In this document: piece by piece, positions 6,049 to 12,488 of the stretch | Numbering within the stretch: the stretch's first letter is position 1 | Layout: every line of letters begins with the position of its first letter | Origin: JADCCX01 sp031378805 | GTDB taxonomy: Bacteria; Pseudomonadota; Alphaproteobacteria; Rhizobiales; Beijerinckiaceae | DNA length: 12,488 nucleotides | Assembly (NCBI GenBank): GCA_031378805.1 | Contig: JANNEO010000033.1 | Span: forward strand, 1-12,488 | Reading direction: 5' to 3' | Notes under the pieces: model-generated | What the model was told of the DNA's origin: nothing | What the model saw: only the letters and a program-made list of their open reading frames with translations | Database searches by the model: none | Translations under genes and position numbers: made by a program

Positions 6049-6474
6049 ATGACTGTAACCTATGATTCAACCAACATCTTTGCCAGGATCCTGCGGGGCG
6101 AGTTGCCTGCGCACAAGGTCTTTGAAGACGAGCATGTCCTGGCGTTCATGGACATCATGCCAAGGGCTGACGGCCATGTGCTGGTGATTCCCAAAACACC
6201 GGCCCGCACCATCCTCGATGTGACGCCTGAAGTGCTCGCCACGCTGGCTGTTGGCGTGCAAAAGGTCGCAAAAGCAGTCAAGACAGCGATGAAGGCCGAT
6301 GGTTTGACCATCCAGCAATTCAACGAACCCGCAGGAGGACAGGTGGTGTTTCACTTGCACGTCCACGTGATTCCGCGCTTTGACGGCGTCAAGATGAGGC
6401 CGCATACGGGGCAAATGGAAGAACCCGAAACGCTGATGGCCAATGCGGAGAAAATCCGGGCTGCATTTCAATGA
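6049..6474 (+). CDS. HIT-family protein (histidine-triad nucleotide hydrolase/transferase)
   Basis: The 141-residue protein has the full histidine triad in FHLHVHVIPR (101-110), where H104, the middle His, is the expected nucleophile and H102/H106 support it. The N-terminal half has the conserved MDIMPRADGHVLVIPK (34-49), and FNEPAGGQVVFH (91-102) precedes the triad. HIT proteins of the Hint branch hydrolyse purine nucleoside phosphoramidates and aminoacyl-adenylates. The zinc-binding Cys pair found near the start of some relatives (CIFC) is replaced by NIFARI. Length matches the family. The start is ATG 6049 with GAG eight bases upstream. With only 18 bases between it and the preceding terminator, it either has a promoter inside that region or depends on read-through. 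It is convergent with maeB. Confidence 0.93.
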   Translation: MTVTYDSTNIFARILRGELPAHKVFEDEHVLAFMDIMPRADGHVLVIPKTPARTILDVTPEVLATLAVGVQKVAKAVKTAMKADGLTIQQFNEPAGGQVVFHLHVHVIPRFDGVKMRPHTGQMEEPETLMANAEKIRAAFQ

Positions 6475-6536
6475 GGCAAAGCCTCACTGGGTAAAATTGT
6501 GTTGGCGCGCGCCCACCCTGCCCCCAACGGGGAGGG
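6472..6536. terminator. Hairpins between the convergent HIT and maeB genes (probable bidirectional termination region)
   Basis: Two fold-backs lie here: GAGGC-AAA-GCCTC (6472-6484), overlapping the HIT stop codon, and CCCTGCCCC...GGGGAGGG (6516-6536) with one bulged G and a CAAC loop. Neither is followed by a good U-tract on either strand, so this is a structured 3' end or a repeat element rather than a classical terminator. Confidence 0.45.
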
Positions 6537-6558
6537 ATGGAAACACCGATTTCCCTGC

Positions 6559-8844
6559 TCAGCCGCCTGCGTGCGCCTGCGCTTCAGCCACGGCAAAGGC
6601 CGTCATGTTGACGATGCCGCGGGCCGTCACCGATGGCGTCAGCACATGGGCGGGCTTCGCCGCCCCCATCAGGATCGGCCCTACAGGCAGTGCATCGGCC
6701 AGGATCTTGGTGAACTGATAGGCGATGTTGGCGGCATCGAGATTCGGCATGATCAGCACGTTGGCTTCGCCCTTGAAGCGTGCGTGCGGCATCACCCGCT
6801 CGCGGATCAATTCGGACAGGGCCGTGTCCGCCTGCATCTCGCCATCAACCAGCAGGTTAGGTGCGCGCTCGATGATCATTTCCAGTGCATCGCGCATCTT
6901 GCGAGCGTCGGGTGAATCGCTTGATCCGAAATCGGAATGCGACAACAGGGCGATCTTTGGCGTCAGGCCAAATCGCCTAACATGGGTATCTGCGAGAATG
7001 GCCATGTCGGCGATCTCGCGCGAGGTTGGGTTCCAGCGCACGTGGGTGTCCGCTAGGAAGTAGGCACCCTTCGAGGTGATCATGAGCGACAGTGCCGCGA
7101 AATCCTCGACGCCGGGGGCTAACCCTATGATGTCCTTGATATAGCGCAGGCGTGAGGTGAAGCGGCCCTCGACCCCACACAACATGGCGTCTGCCTCGCC
7201 ACGGTGTACCGCAAGAGCCGCGATCACCGTTGGATTGGTGCGCACAAGCGTGCGGGCTGCACCGGGCGTGATGCCCTTGCGCCCTGCGATCTGCATGTAT
7301 GTTGCGACATAGTCGCGGTAACGCGGATCGTCCTCGGGATTGACCAGTTCGAAGTTCTTGCCCGGACGGATCGAGAGGCCAAAACGTTCCAGGCGGCTTT
7401 CGACCACGGAGGGGCGGCCGATCAGGATGGGATGGGCGATGCCTTCCTCCACCACGGATTGCACGGCGCGCAGCACGCGTTCATCCTCGCCCTCGGCGTA
7501 GATCACGCGCTTGGGATTGGCCTTCGCGCCCTGCAGCAGCGGCTTCATGATGAAACCAGAGCGGAAGACGAAACGTGACAGTTCCTCGTCATAGGCGTCG
7601 AAATCGACGATCGGTTTGAGCGCCACGCCCGTTGCCATGGCAGCTTTCGCCACGGCAGGCGCAATTCGCAAGATCAGGCGCGGATCGAAGGGACTGGGGA
7701 TGAGCGAATCCTTGCCGAAGGTGCGGGTTTCGCCGCCATAGGCTTTCGCCACCACATCGGAAGGTGCTTCACGCGCAAGCTGGGCGATGGCGCGCACCGC
7801 CGCCAGCTTCATCGCCTCGTTGATGGCGGTCGCATGAACATCCAACGCGCCGCGGAAGATATAAGGAAAACATAGCACGTTGTTGACTTGATTGGGATAA
7901 TCCGAGCGGCCCGTACACATCATGGCGTCCGGGCGAACCTCCATGGCTTCGGCCGGCATGATCTCTGGCGTGGGGTTGGCAAGTGCCATGATCAGCGGCT
8001 TGGGCGCCATCTGCTTTAACAGTTCCGGCTTGAGCACCCCCGCAGCAGAGAGGCCGAGAAAAATATCCGCGCCCGCGATGATATCGCCAAGCTTGCGGGC
8101 GTCGGTGTCCTGTTCGAACACGGACTTCCAGCGGTCCATCAGCTTCTCGCGGCCCTTGTAGACAACGCCTTCAAGGTCGGTGATCCAGATGTTTTTCCGG
8201 GGCAGGCCCAGTTCCACCAGCAGGTTCAGGCAGGCCAAGGCGGCGGCACCTGCACCAGATGTTACAAGCTTCACGTCCTTCAGATTCTTGCCTGCGAGCT
8301 CCATGGCATTGAGGACAGCCGCCGCAACAATGATCGCCGTGCCGTGCTGATCATCGTGGAATACCGGAATTTTCATCCGTTCACGGCATTGCGCCTCGAC
8401 CTCGAAACACTCGGGTGCCTTGATATCCTCGAGGTTGATGCCGCCAAAGGTCGGTTCCAGCGCCACCACGATGTCCACCAGCTTAGACACATCCTTCTGG
8501 TTCACCTCGATATCGAAGCAGTCGATGCCCGCGAACTTCTTGAACAGGACGGCTTTGCCCTCCATCACGGGCTTTGATGCGAGAGGACCGATATCGCCCA
8601 GGCCAAGTACCGCCGTACCGTTGGTGACAACAGCCACCAGATTCTGCCGTATCGTCAGTTCGGCGGCTTGCGCAGGATCCTCGACGATGGCTTCGCAAGC
8701 TGCCGCCACACCCGGCGAATAGGCCAGCGCCAGATCGCGCTGGTTGCCCAAGGGCTTGATCGCCTGAATTTCGAGTTTTCCGGGGCGCGGATTGCGGTGA
8801 TAAAACAGTGCGCCCGATTTCAGATCCTGCGTCACGCTGCTCAT
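6559..8844 (-). CDS. maeB: NADP-dependent malic enzyme with C-terminal phosphotransacetylase-like domain (MaeB type)
   Basis: The enzyme catalyses oxidative decarboxylation of L-malate to pyruvate with CO2 and NAD(P)H. The 761-residue product is the large bacterial form. The malic N-domain (about 15-160) contains AYSPGV (Y42, probable acid), EGKAVLFKKFAG (K97, probable base), LEDI (139-142) and FHDDQHGT (162-169) for metal and substrate. The NAD(P)-binding domain follows with SGAGAAALACL (196-206) and ALANPTPE (287-294). From about 430 onward comes a phosphotransacetylase-like domain (RVIYAEGEDERVLRAV..., TRTFGKD before it, and MPNLDAANIAYQ near the end) that in this family is thought to be regulatory, responding to acetyl-CoA, rather than catalytic. 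The start is supported by AGAGGAG six bases before ATG. It is monocistronic, convergent with the HIT gene. Whether NADP or NAD (dme versus tme) is preferred cannot be read from the sequence; the symbol maeB is the general one. Confidence 0.95.
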   Translation of the reverse strand: MSSVTQDLKSGALFYHRNPRPGKLEIQAIKPLGNQRDLALAYSPGVAAACEAIVEDPAQAAELTIRQNLVAVVTNGTAVLGLGDIGPLASKPVMEGKAVLFKKFAGIDCFDIEVNQKDVSKLVDIVVALEPTFGGINLEDIKAPECFEVEAQCRERMKIPVFHDDQHGTAIIVAAAVLNAMELAGKNLKDVKLVTSGAGAAALACLNLLVELGLPRKNIWITDLEGVVYKGREKLMDRWKSVFEQDTDARKLGDIIAGADIFLGLSAAGVLKPELLKQMAPKPLIMALANPTPEIMPAEAMEVRPDAMMCTGRSDYPNQVNNVLCFPYIFRGALDVHATAINEAMKLAAVRAIAQLAREAPSDVVAKAYGGETRTFGKDSLIPSPFDPRLILRIAPAVAKAAMATGVALKPIVDFDAYDEELSRFVFRSGFIMKPLLQGAKANPKRVIYAEGEDERVLRAVQSVVEEGIAHPILIGRPSVVESRLERFGLSIRPGKNFELVNPEDDPRYRDYVATYMQIAGRKGITPGAARTLVRTNPTVIAALAVHRGEADAMLCGVEGRFTSRLRYIKDIIGLAPGVEDFAALSLMITSKGAYFLADTHVRWNPTSREIADMAILADTHVRRFGLTPKIALLSHSDFGSSDSPDARKMRDALEMIIERAPNLLVDGEMQADTALSELIRERVMPHARFKGEANVLIMPNLDAANIAYQFTKILADALPVGPILMGAAKPAHVLTPSVTARGIVNMTAFAVAEAQAHAGG

Positions 8845-9161
8845 GGCGCCCTCCTCTGCCGGTTCATACTCTCATGATCCTTGCGATGCCCGGCGTCAGC
8901 GGTCAATTGCATTCGGATTCATAGTGTGTTGCCTGAAATGGCGAAGTTCGGATTGTTGCGGTGCAGCGACGAATTCTCCGGCGAGGGGCTTGAATTGATG
9001 TGGATTTCAGGAAAGAAACTGAGTGCCCAACGCTCTTCAGAGTAGCGAGTGGTGGTCCAGGTCTAGGGAGGGAGGCCGCTGTTCTCCCGGTTTTGCAAGG
9101 TCGCCAGCAAGGACGATCAGAAACCGGAACTGAACGCGGCGAGACAAGTCGGACTGACTAG
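8845..9161. other. Intergenic region between maeB and the DUF1467 operon; holds the maeB promoter and possibly a small RNA
   Basis: No convincing protein gene lies here. On the minus strand a TTGACC (complement of 8901-8906) could be a -35 for maeB, but no matching -10 is seen. On the plus strand there is a potential hairpin with CCGGTTT (9087-9093) pairing with AAACCGG (9121-9127), another small one at CGCTCT...AGCG (around 9031-9047), and then the terminator at 9162-9190. This arrangement suggests a short plus-strand transcript whose 5' end I cannot place. Confidence 0.4.
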
Positions 9162-9190
9162 AAAGCGGGGCTTTGGCTCCGCTTTTTTCT
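9162..9190 (+). terminator. Strong plus-strand intrinsic terminator with no plus-strand gene upstream
   Basis: AAAGCGGGGC (9162-9171) pairs with GCTCCGCTTT (9176-9185), ten pairs with one G-U, across a TTTG loop. It is followed by TTT C, for a total T run of 9183-9188. Read leftward, the tail after the stem is CTAGTCAG, a poor U-tract. The element therefore works best rightward, although it also lies 27 bases past the stop of the leftward DUF1467 gene and may serve that operon as well. Confidence 0.7.
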
Positions 9191-9216
9191 TGGCACAATG
9201 ATGCCAAAAGTATCGA

Positions 9217-9480
9217 TCAGCGGCGGGTAATGGCGTTGATGATGTCGAGATTGAACCAATTCTCGACATAAATGATCCAGACCAAACCAAGCACCACAAG
9301 GGCGACCACGGAATTGATTGCTGCGACGCGAGCAATATGCACGGATATAGGCGCTCCTGGATCGGACCCCGGCACGGTTTCACCCTCTTCATGCTGTGAA
9401 CGGATGCCGAAGGGCAGCACGGCAAAGAGCGTCAGCCACCAGATGATGAAATAGAGCGCGATAAGCGAGCCAATCGCCAT
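9217..9480 (-). CDS. DUF1467 family small membrane protein
   Basis: The 87-residue protein has two hydrophobic segments: residues about 4-25 (SLIALYFIIWWLTLFAVLPFG) and about 53-71 (AAINSVVALVVLGLVWIIY). The loop FGIRSQHEEGE between them, then PGSDPGAPISVHIARVA, is the hallmark of DUF1467, found in alphaproteobacteria next to mce and usually proS. It is predicted to be an inner-membrane hairpin. Its function is unknown. The start codon overlaps the mce stop by one base (TGATG) and a GGAG lies eight bases upstream within mce, so translation is likely coupled. It is the last gene of the leftward birA-rnj-mce operon here. The proS gene often found next is not present; maeB follows instead. Confidence 0.9.
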   Translation of the reverse strand: MAIGSLIALYFIIWWLTLFAVLPFGIRSQHEEGETVPGSDPGAPISVHIARVAAINSVVALVVLGLVWIIYVENWFNLDIINAITRR

Positions 9481-9884
9481 CAGACCTGCTCCAGTTCCAC
9501 AAGCGTGCCGCAGAAGTCTTTGGGATGCAGGAACAACACCGGCTTGCCATGGGCACCAATCTTCGGCTCTCCCGTACCCAGCACCCGTGCGCCCTCTGCT
9601 TTCAGCCGGTCGCGGGCCGCAATGATGTCATCCACTTCATAGCAGATGTGATGCATTCCCCCGTCGGCGTTCTTTTCCAGAAACCTTGCGATGGGACTGT
9701 CCGTACCAAGCGGCTCAAGCAATTCGATCTTGGTGTTCGGCAACTCGACAAAAACCACCGTCACGCCATGCTCAGGCAAGGCTTGAGCCTGGGAGACGCG
9801 CGCACCCAGCATATCCCGGTACACCGCACTGGCAGCGCTGATATCCCTGACGGCTATGGCAACGTGGTTCAGGCGTCCAAGCAT
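9480..9884 (-). CDS. mce: Methylmalonyl-CoA epimerase
   Basis: This enzyme interconverts (S)- and (R)-methylmalonyl-CoA between propionyl-CoA carboxylase and methylmalonyl-CoA mutase. The 134-residue VOC-fold product MLGRLNHVAIAVRDISAA has the first metal His at H7, ELLEPLGTDSPIARFLEKN (54-72), GGMHHICYEVDDI (75-87) with the second His, and FLHPKDFCGTLVELEQ (118-133) with the terminal Glu at E130. All match the family closely. The frame is open 17 codons further upstream to 9935, but that would overlap rnj. The ATG at 9884 gives the family's usual length and N-terminus and lies five bases after the rnj stop, so translation is probably coupled; no clear Shine-Dalgarno is seen. The mutase and carboxylase genes are not in this window. 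Confidence 0.95.
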   Translation of the reverse strand: MLGRLNHVAIAVRDISAASAVYRDMLGARVSQAQALPEHGVTVVFVELPNTKIELLEPLGTDSPIARFLEKNADGGMHHICYEVDDIIAARDRLKAEGARVLGTGEPKIGAHGKPVLFLHPKDFCGTLVELEQV

Positions 9885-9889
9885 GGGGT

Positions 9890-11566
9890 TTACACCAGAG
9901 TCACGAGAGCATGGACCATCGGCTTCTTGTCCCATTCCGCTGCAATGCCGTTGCGAAGGCCGCGCTCCAGAATTTGCCGCAAGGCTTCGGGATCCTGAAG
10001 CTTTTTCTTCGGCAGATTGTCGAGCAGGTCTTCCGTCAATTCCAGCACGAAAGCATCGAAATCCTTGCCATCACCGGTTTTCACCGGCAGGCCCGCGGTG
10101 CGGATCTCGGCATCGCTCATCAGCGTGCCGCGCTCATCCACCGCAATCGCCACGGAGACTATGCCTGCGAAGGACAATTTCTTGCGGTCCGGCACTGTGC
10201 GATCCGTTGCATGGACCAGCAATTCGCCATCCTTGAACACGCGGCCCGATTGGACCTGATCGACCACGCGGGGTTCACCCGACAATTGCACGACCTCGCC
10301 ATTGAAGGCGCGGATGACGTGAGGCACGCCCTGGGCGCGGGCGAAGATGGCGTGTTCCGACAGATGTGACGTCTCGCCATGGGCGGGGATTGCCACCTTG
10401 GGGCGGACCCAACTGTAGAGCTGCTTCACCTCATCACGGCGCGGATGCCCCGAGACATGCACGAGGTGGGTGCGGTCCGTGATGACCTCGATGCCCTGAC
10501 GGTAGAGACCGTTGATGATGGCTCCCACTTCCTTCTCGTTGCCTGGAATGGTGCGCGACGAAAAGATCACCCGATCCCCCTGGGACAGCGTCACCTCGGG
10601 ATGCTCGTTGCGGGCGATGCGCGCAAGCGCTGCCCTGGGTTCGCCCTGGCTGCCGGTCAGCAACGCCACAACCTTGTCCGGTGGCAGGTAACCGTAGGCA
10701 TCGGCCGACCGAAAGGGTGGCAAGCCCTTGAGCATCCCCATCTCGGTCGCCACGCCTACCACGCGGTCCATGGCGCGGCCGACACAGATCACCTCGCGTC
10801 CACACGCCGCCGCGGCCTGCGCTACTGACCGCATCCGTGCGACATTCGAGGCAAAGGTGGTGACGGCCACGCGGGCAGGCGATTTGGCGATCAACTCCGT
10901 CAGCGCCTTGGAGACCTCGGTTTCGGATGGCGATATGCCATCGCGGAAGATATTGGTTGAATCGGCGATCATGGCAAGCACGCCCTCGTCGCCGATTTCG
11001 CGCAATCGCTTCTCGTTCGTGGGCAGGCCCACCACCGGAGTCGGGTCGATCTTCCAGTCGCCCGTGTGGATCACGGTGCCAGCCGAAGTGCGGATCGCCA
11101 GAGCGCAGGATTCCGGAACGGAATGCGCGACCGAGATAAACTCGACATCGAAACCGCCGATGCTGACACGGTCGCCCTGTTTCACGATCTTGACCGGAAT
11201 TTTTGGGGCGCCAGGCTCCTGCAGGCGGCGCACTTCTAGCAGGCTTGCCGCAAATTCGGTCATGTAGACAGGTGCGCCCAAGCGCGGCCACAAGGTCGCC
11301 AGCGCACCGAAATGATCCTCGTGCGCATGGGTGATGATGATGCCAGCGAGATTCTTCCGCTCGCGCTCGATGAAGCTGATATCGGGCAGGATGAGATCGA
11401 CGCCCGGTGTATCCGGGCCGCCGAAAGATACGCCGACATCGACCATGAGCCATTGGCCGTTCTTGCCGCGTCCCAGACCATAGAGCGCGGCATTCATGCC
11501 GATTTCACCTAAGCCGCCGAGCGGAATGAAAAACAGGTCTGTTGCTTGTGGATTGGACTGGGTCAT
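9890..11566 (-). CDS. rnj: Ribonuclease J
   Basis: RNase J is a metallo-beta-lactamase/beta-CASP ribonuclease with 5'-to-3' exo- and endonuclease activity, acting in mRNA decay and rRNA maturation in alphaproteobacteria. In the 558 residues I see the N-terminal FFIPLGGLGEIGMN (12-25), the zinc motif THAHEDH (79-85), H148, HTGDWK with D170, the beta-CASP region with ADSTNI (201-206), LTGSQGEP (303-310), SSRTIPGNE (336-344) and HVSGHP (370-375), then PAHGE (394-398). All the expected zinc ligands are present. The C-terminal domain is intact. The start ATG at 11566 has no recognisable Shine-Dalgarno; instead it overlaps the stop of a 21-codon frame as ATGA (see separate entry). It follows birA by 75 bases and leads directly into mce. 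Confidence 0.95.
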   Translation of the reverse strand: MTQSNPQATDLFFIPLGGLGEIGMNAALYGLGRGKNGQWLMVDVGVSFGGPDTPGVDLILPDISFIERERKNLAGIIITHAHEDHFGALATLWPRLGAPVYMTEFAASLLEVRRLQEPGAPKIPVKIVKQGDRVSIGGFDVEFISVAHSVPESCALAIRTSAGTVIHTGDWKIDPTPVVGLPTNEKRLREIGDEGVLAMIADSTNIFRDGISPSETEVSKALTELIAKSPARVAVTTFASNVARMRSVAQAAAACGREVICVGRAMDRVVGVATEMGMLKGLPPFRSADAYGYLPPDKVVALLTGSQGEPRAALARIARNEHPEVTLSQGDRVIFSSRTIPGNEKEVGAIINGLYRQGIEVITDRTHLVHVSGHPRRDEVKQLYSWVRPKVAIPAHGETSHLSEHAIFARAQGVPHVIRAFNGEVVQLSGEPRVVDQVQSGRVFKDGELLVHATDRTVPDRKKLSFAGIVSVAIAVDERGTLMSDAEIRTAGLPVKTGDGKDFDAFVLELTEDLLDNLPKKKLQDPEALRQILERGLRNGIAAEWDKKPMVHALVTLV

Positions 11567-11628
11567 GCGGACGGGAAAAGCTTTTTGATGGCCAGGAAAT
11601 GGCGGGTTTCAGTGGTCGCATGGGTCAT
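11563..11628 (-). CDS. Possible 21-codon leader ORF overlapping the rnj start (ATGA)
   Basis: In the 75-base birA-rnj gap, a frame runs from an ATG at 11628-11626 to a TGA that shares ATGA with the rnj start. The peptide begins MTHATTETRHFLAIKKLF. The mini-ORF starts 13 bases after the birA stop; its own Shine-Dalgarno is poor (AAGTGAAG, about 12 bases upstream). rnj itself lacks an SD, so coupling through this ORF is plausible. It could also be chance. Confidence 0.25.
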   Translation of the reverse strand: MTHATTETRHFLAIKKLFPSA

Positions 11629-11641
11629 GGGCCAGCGAGCT

Positions 11642-12391
11642 TCACTTGTCGAGCAGGAACACGTCTCCGGCATCAATACGCGCCAATCCGCCGCTGGTTT
11701 CGAGCAGTAAACGCCCCTCCCCGTCGATATCACAGAAGATGCCCTCAAGCGTTGTGCTGCCTTGTACCACGCGGATGGATTGGCCCAGGTGTGCAGCGCG
11801 TGCCAGCCAGCGCTGACGGATCAGCGAGAAGCCAGAGCCATCGGCAAAATCATCAAGCGCGGCAGTGAGGGCCGACGCAAGGGTGCTGAACAGTTCCTCG
11901 CGTTTCAGGTCCGGGGCCGACTGACGCAGATGCGTGGCTGGATAGGGCGTGTCAGGAGGGTGCGCCACGATGTTGATGCCGATGCCGATGGCAACCCCCG
12001 CGCCCTGCCCCAAACCTTCCAGCAACAATCCGCTGACTTTCGCGTCGTCCAGCAGGAGATCGTTGGGCCATTTGAGGCGGATCGCGGCCATGGCGGGAAG
12101 CAAGGTTTCCACTGCACGCGCCAGCGCCACGCCTGCGACGAAGCCGAGCTTTGGCTGATCGCGCACTGGTGTTTGGGTCGGCATCAGCAGAGTGAGATGG
12201 AGATTGCCCTGAGGACTTTGCCATTGGCGGCCTTGTCGGCCTCGGCCCGTCTGCTGTTCTCCGGCCACGATCCATAGGCGCGTGGTGCGCGACGGGTCAA
12301 AGCGCCGCCGTGCTTCCTCCATCGTGGAGTCGAGCGTGTCAAAGTTGAGAAGTTGGTCGCCGAGCGTGGTGAGATGTTCGGGGAGTTGCAA
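11642..12391 (-). CDS. birA: Biotin--[acetyl-CoA-carboxylase] ligase, short form without repressor domain
   Basis: The enzyme activates biotin with ATP and attaches it to the lysine of carboxyl-carrier domains. The 249-residue protein begins with FDTLDSTMEEAR (17-28), then the biotinyl-AMP loop GEQQTGRGRQGRQW (44-57), KWPNDLLL (107-114), KVSGLLLE with K118 (118-125) and GIGIN (136-140). The C-terminal SH3-like domain ends GLARIDAGDVFLLDK. There is no N-terminal helix-turn-helix, so it cannot repress transcription as E. coli BirA does. The start is TTG at 12391: an in-frame TAA lies at 12409-12407, no ATG exists between, and the first internal Met (M24) falls inside the conserved STxxEA motif. 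AAGGA lies 12 bases upstream, slightly far. It heads the leftward operon with rnj, mce and DUF1467. Confidence 0.93.
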   Translation of the reverse strand: MQLPEHLTTLGDQLLNFDTLDSTMEEARRRFDPSRTTRLWIVAGEQQTGRGRQGRQWQSPQGNLHLTLLMPTQTPVRDQPKLGFVAGVALARAVETLLPAMAAIRLKWPNDLLLDDAKVSGLLLEGLGQGAGVAIGIGINIVAHPPDTPYPATHLRQSAPDLKREELFSTLASALTAALDDFADGSGFSLIRQRWLARAAHLGQSIRVVQGSTTLEGIFCDIDGEGRLLLETSGGLARIDAGDVFLLDK

Positions 12392-12473
12392 TTGCGTTAT
12401 TAGTCCTTAGAGGCTCGCTAGCGCTCGCACCACAAAATTTGGTATTTAGTGTTTTTAAAAAAATTATGTTAAA
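12392..12473 (-). promoter_or_regulatory. AT-rich upstream region of birA, probable operon promoter
   Basis: Reading leftward, 12473-12430 is strikingly AT-rich (TTTAACATAATTTTTTTAAA then CACTAAATACC) against GC-rich flanks. TTTAAC with TAAATA 19 bases later is a possible but poor promoter pair. Closer to birA is GCGAGCGCTAGCGAGC (12412-12427), two GCGAGC direct repeats around a CGCTAGCG palindrome, probably a piece of a dispersed repeat. AAGGA (12404-12408 complement) is the likely birA ribosome binding site. Confidence 0.4.
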
Positions 12474-12488
12474 CATCCTGAGGCGCGA
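12474..12488. repeat. Start of a dispersed CATCCTGAGG repeat, cut by the window edge
   Basis: CATCCTGAGGCGCGA matches the left half of the same repeat type as 3236-3280 (there TTATCCTGAGGAGC). The right half lies outside the window. Together with GCGAGCGCTAGCGAGCC at 12411-12427, it suggests repeat debris between birA and whatever precedes it. Confidence 0.5.

Noticed and set aside
5560..6070. Two minus-strand ORFs (157 and 125 codons) over the Tat Tyr/Arg protein
   Set aside because: They are complements of the repetitive TATCGCCGC codons; the plus frame has an RBS, a signal peptide and a terminator, so these are shadows.
6559..8844. MaeB-phosphotransacetylase fusion as a novel domain fusion
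   Set aside because: This architecture is standard for the large bacterial malic enzymes; all catalytic motifs are present.
8879..8906. TTGACC -35 box for maeB on the minus strand
   Set aside because: No acceptable -10 hexamer lies at 16-18 bases; not reported as a promoter feature.
8998..9045. 15-codon plus-strand ORF (ATG 8998, starting MWISGKKLSA) after a GAGG
   Set aside because: It is too short and has no conservation evidence; it may at most be part of the candidate small RNA.

Overview
The window looks like a chromosomal segment of a GC-rich alphaproteobacterium, most likely of the order Hyphomicrobiales (Rhizobiales). Three things point that way. The gene string birA - rnj - mce - DUF1467 is a recurrent alphaproteobacterial arrangement. 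The short palindromic repeats (CATCCTGAGG... / ...CTCGAAGGA and CATTGCGAGCGAAGCGAAGCAA-like units) are of the kind scattered through rhizobial genomes. The single proteins (ParE, MaeB with a phosphotransacetylase-like tail, a FemAB-like GNAT) have rhizobial-type sequences. I cannot fix the genus.

Layout. 1-155 is the tail of a GGDEF (diguanylate cyclase) protein. 156-490 is an intergenic stretch dominated by a nested inverted-repeat composite. 491-670 (minus) is a 59-codon unrecognised gene with a very good ribosome binding site. 671-1086 is the parE upstream region, with a strong orphan intrinsic terminator at 963-993 and an inverted repeat just before the start. 1087-3216 is parE. A palindromic repeat separates it from a convergent VOC (extradiol-dioxygenase-like) gene, 3297-4166 minus. 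Divergent from that is a FemAB-like acyltransferase gene (4296-5504). It is followed by a small Tat-type exported Tyr/Arg-rich protein (5629-5970) with its own terminator, and by a HIT-family protein (6049-6474). Convergent to these is maeB (6559-8844 minus).

A 372-base gap between maeB and the next gene carries a second orphan plus-strand terminator (9162-9190), so a small RNA may be encoded there. The remainder is one leftward operon: birA (12391-11642), rnj (11566-9890), mce (9884-9480) and a DUF1467 membrane protein (9480-9217), with very short or overlapping junctions. A 21-codon mini-ORF bridges birA and rnj. birA is preceded by an AT-rich stretch and repeat debris, and no nuoN lies directly upstream.

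Functionally this is mostly housekeeping: chromosome decatenation (ParE), malate oxidation (MaeB), RNA decay (RNase J), propionate/methylmalonyl-CoA metabolism (Mce), biotin attachment (BirA) and a nucleotide hydrolase (HIT). I found no clear undescribed multi-gene system, phage, IS element, CRISPR array, tRNA or rRNA. The items most worth a second look are the two orphan terminators, the nested palindrome, the small minus-strand gene, the Tat-targeted Tyr/Arg protein and the rnj leader ORF.
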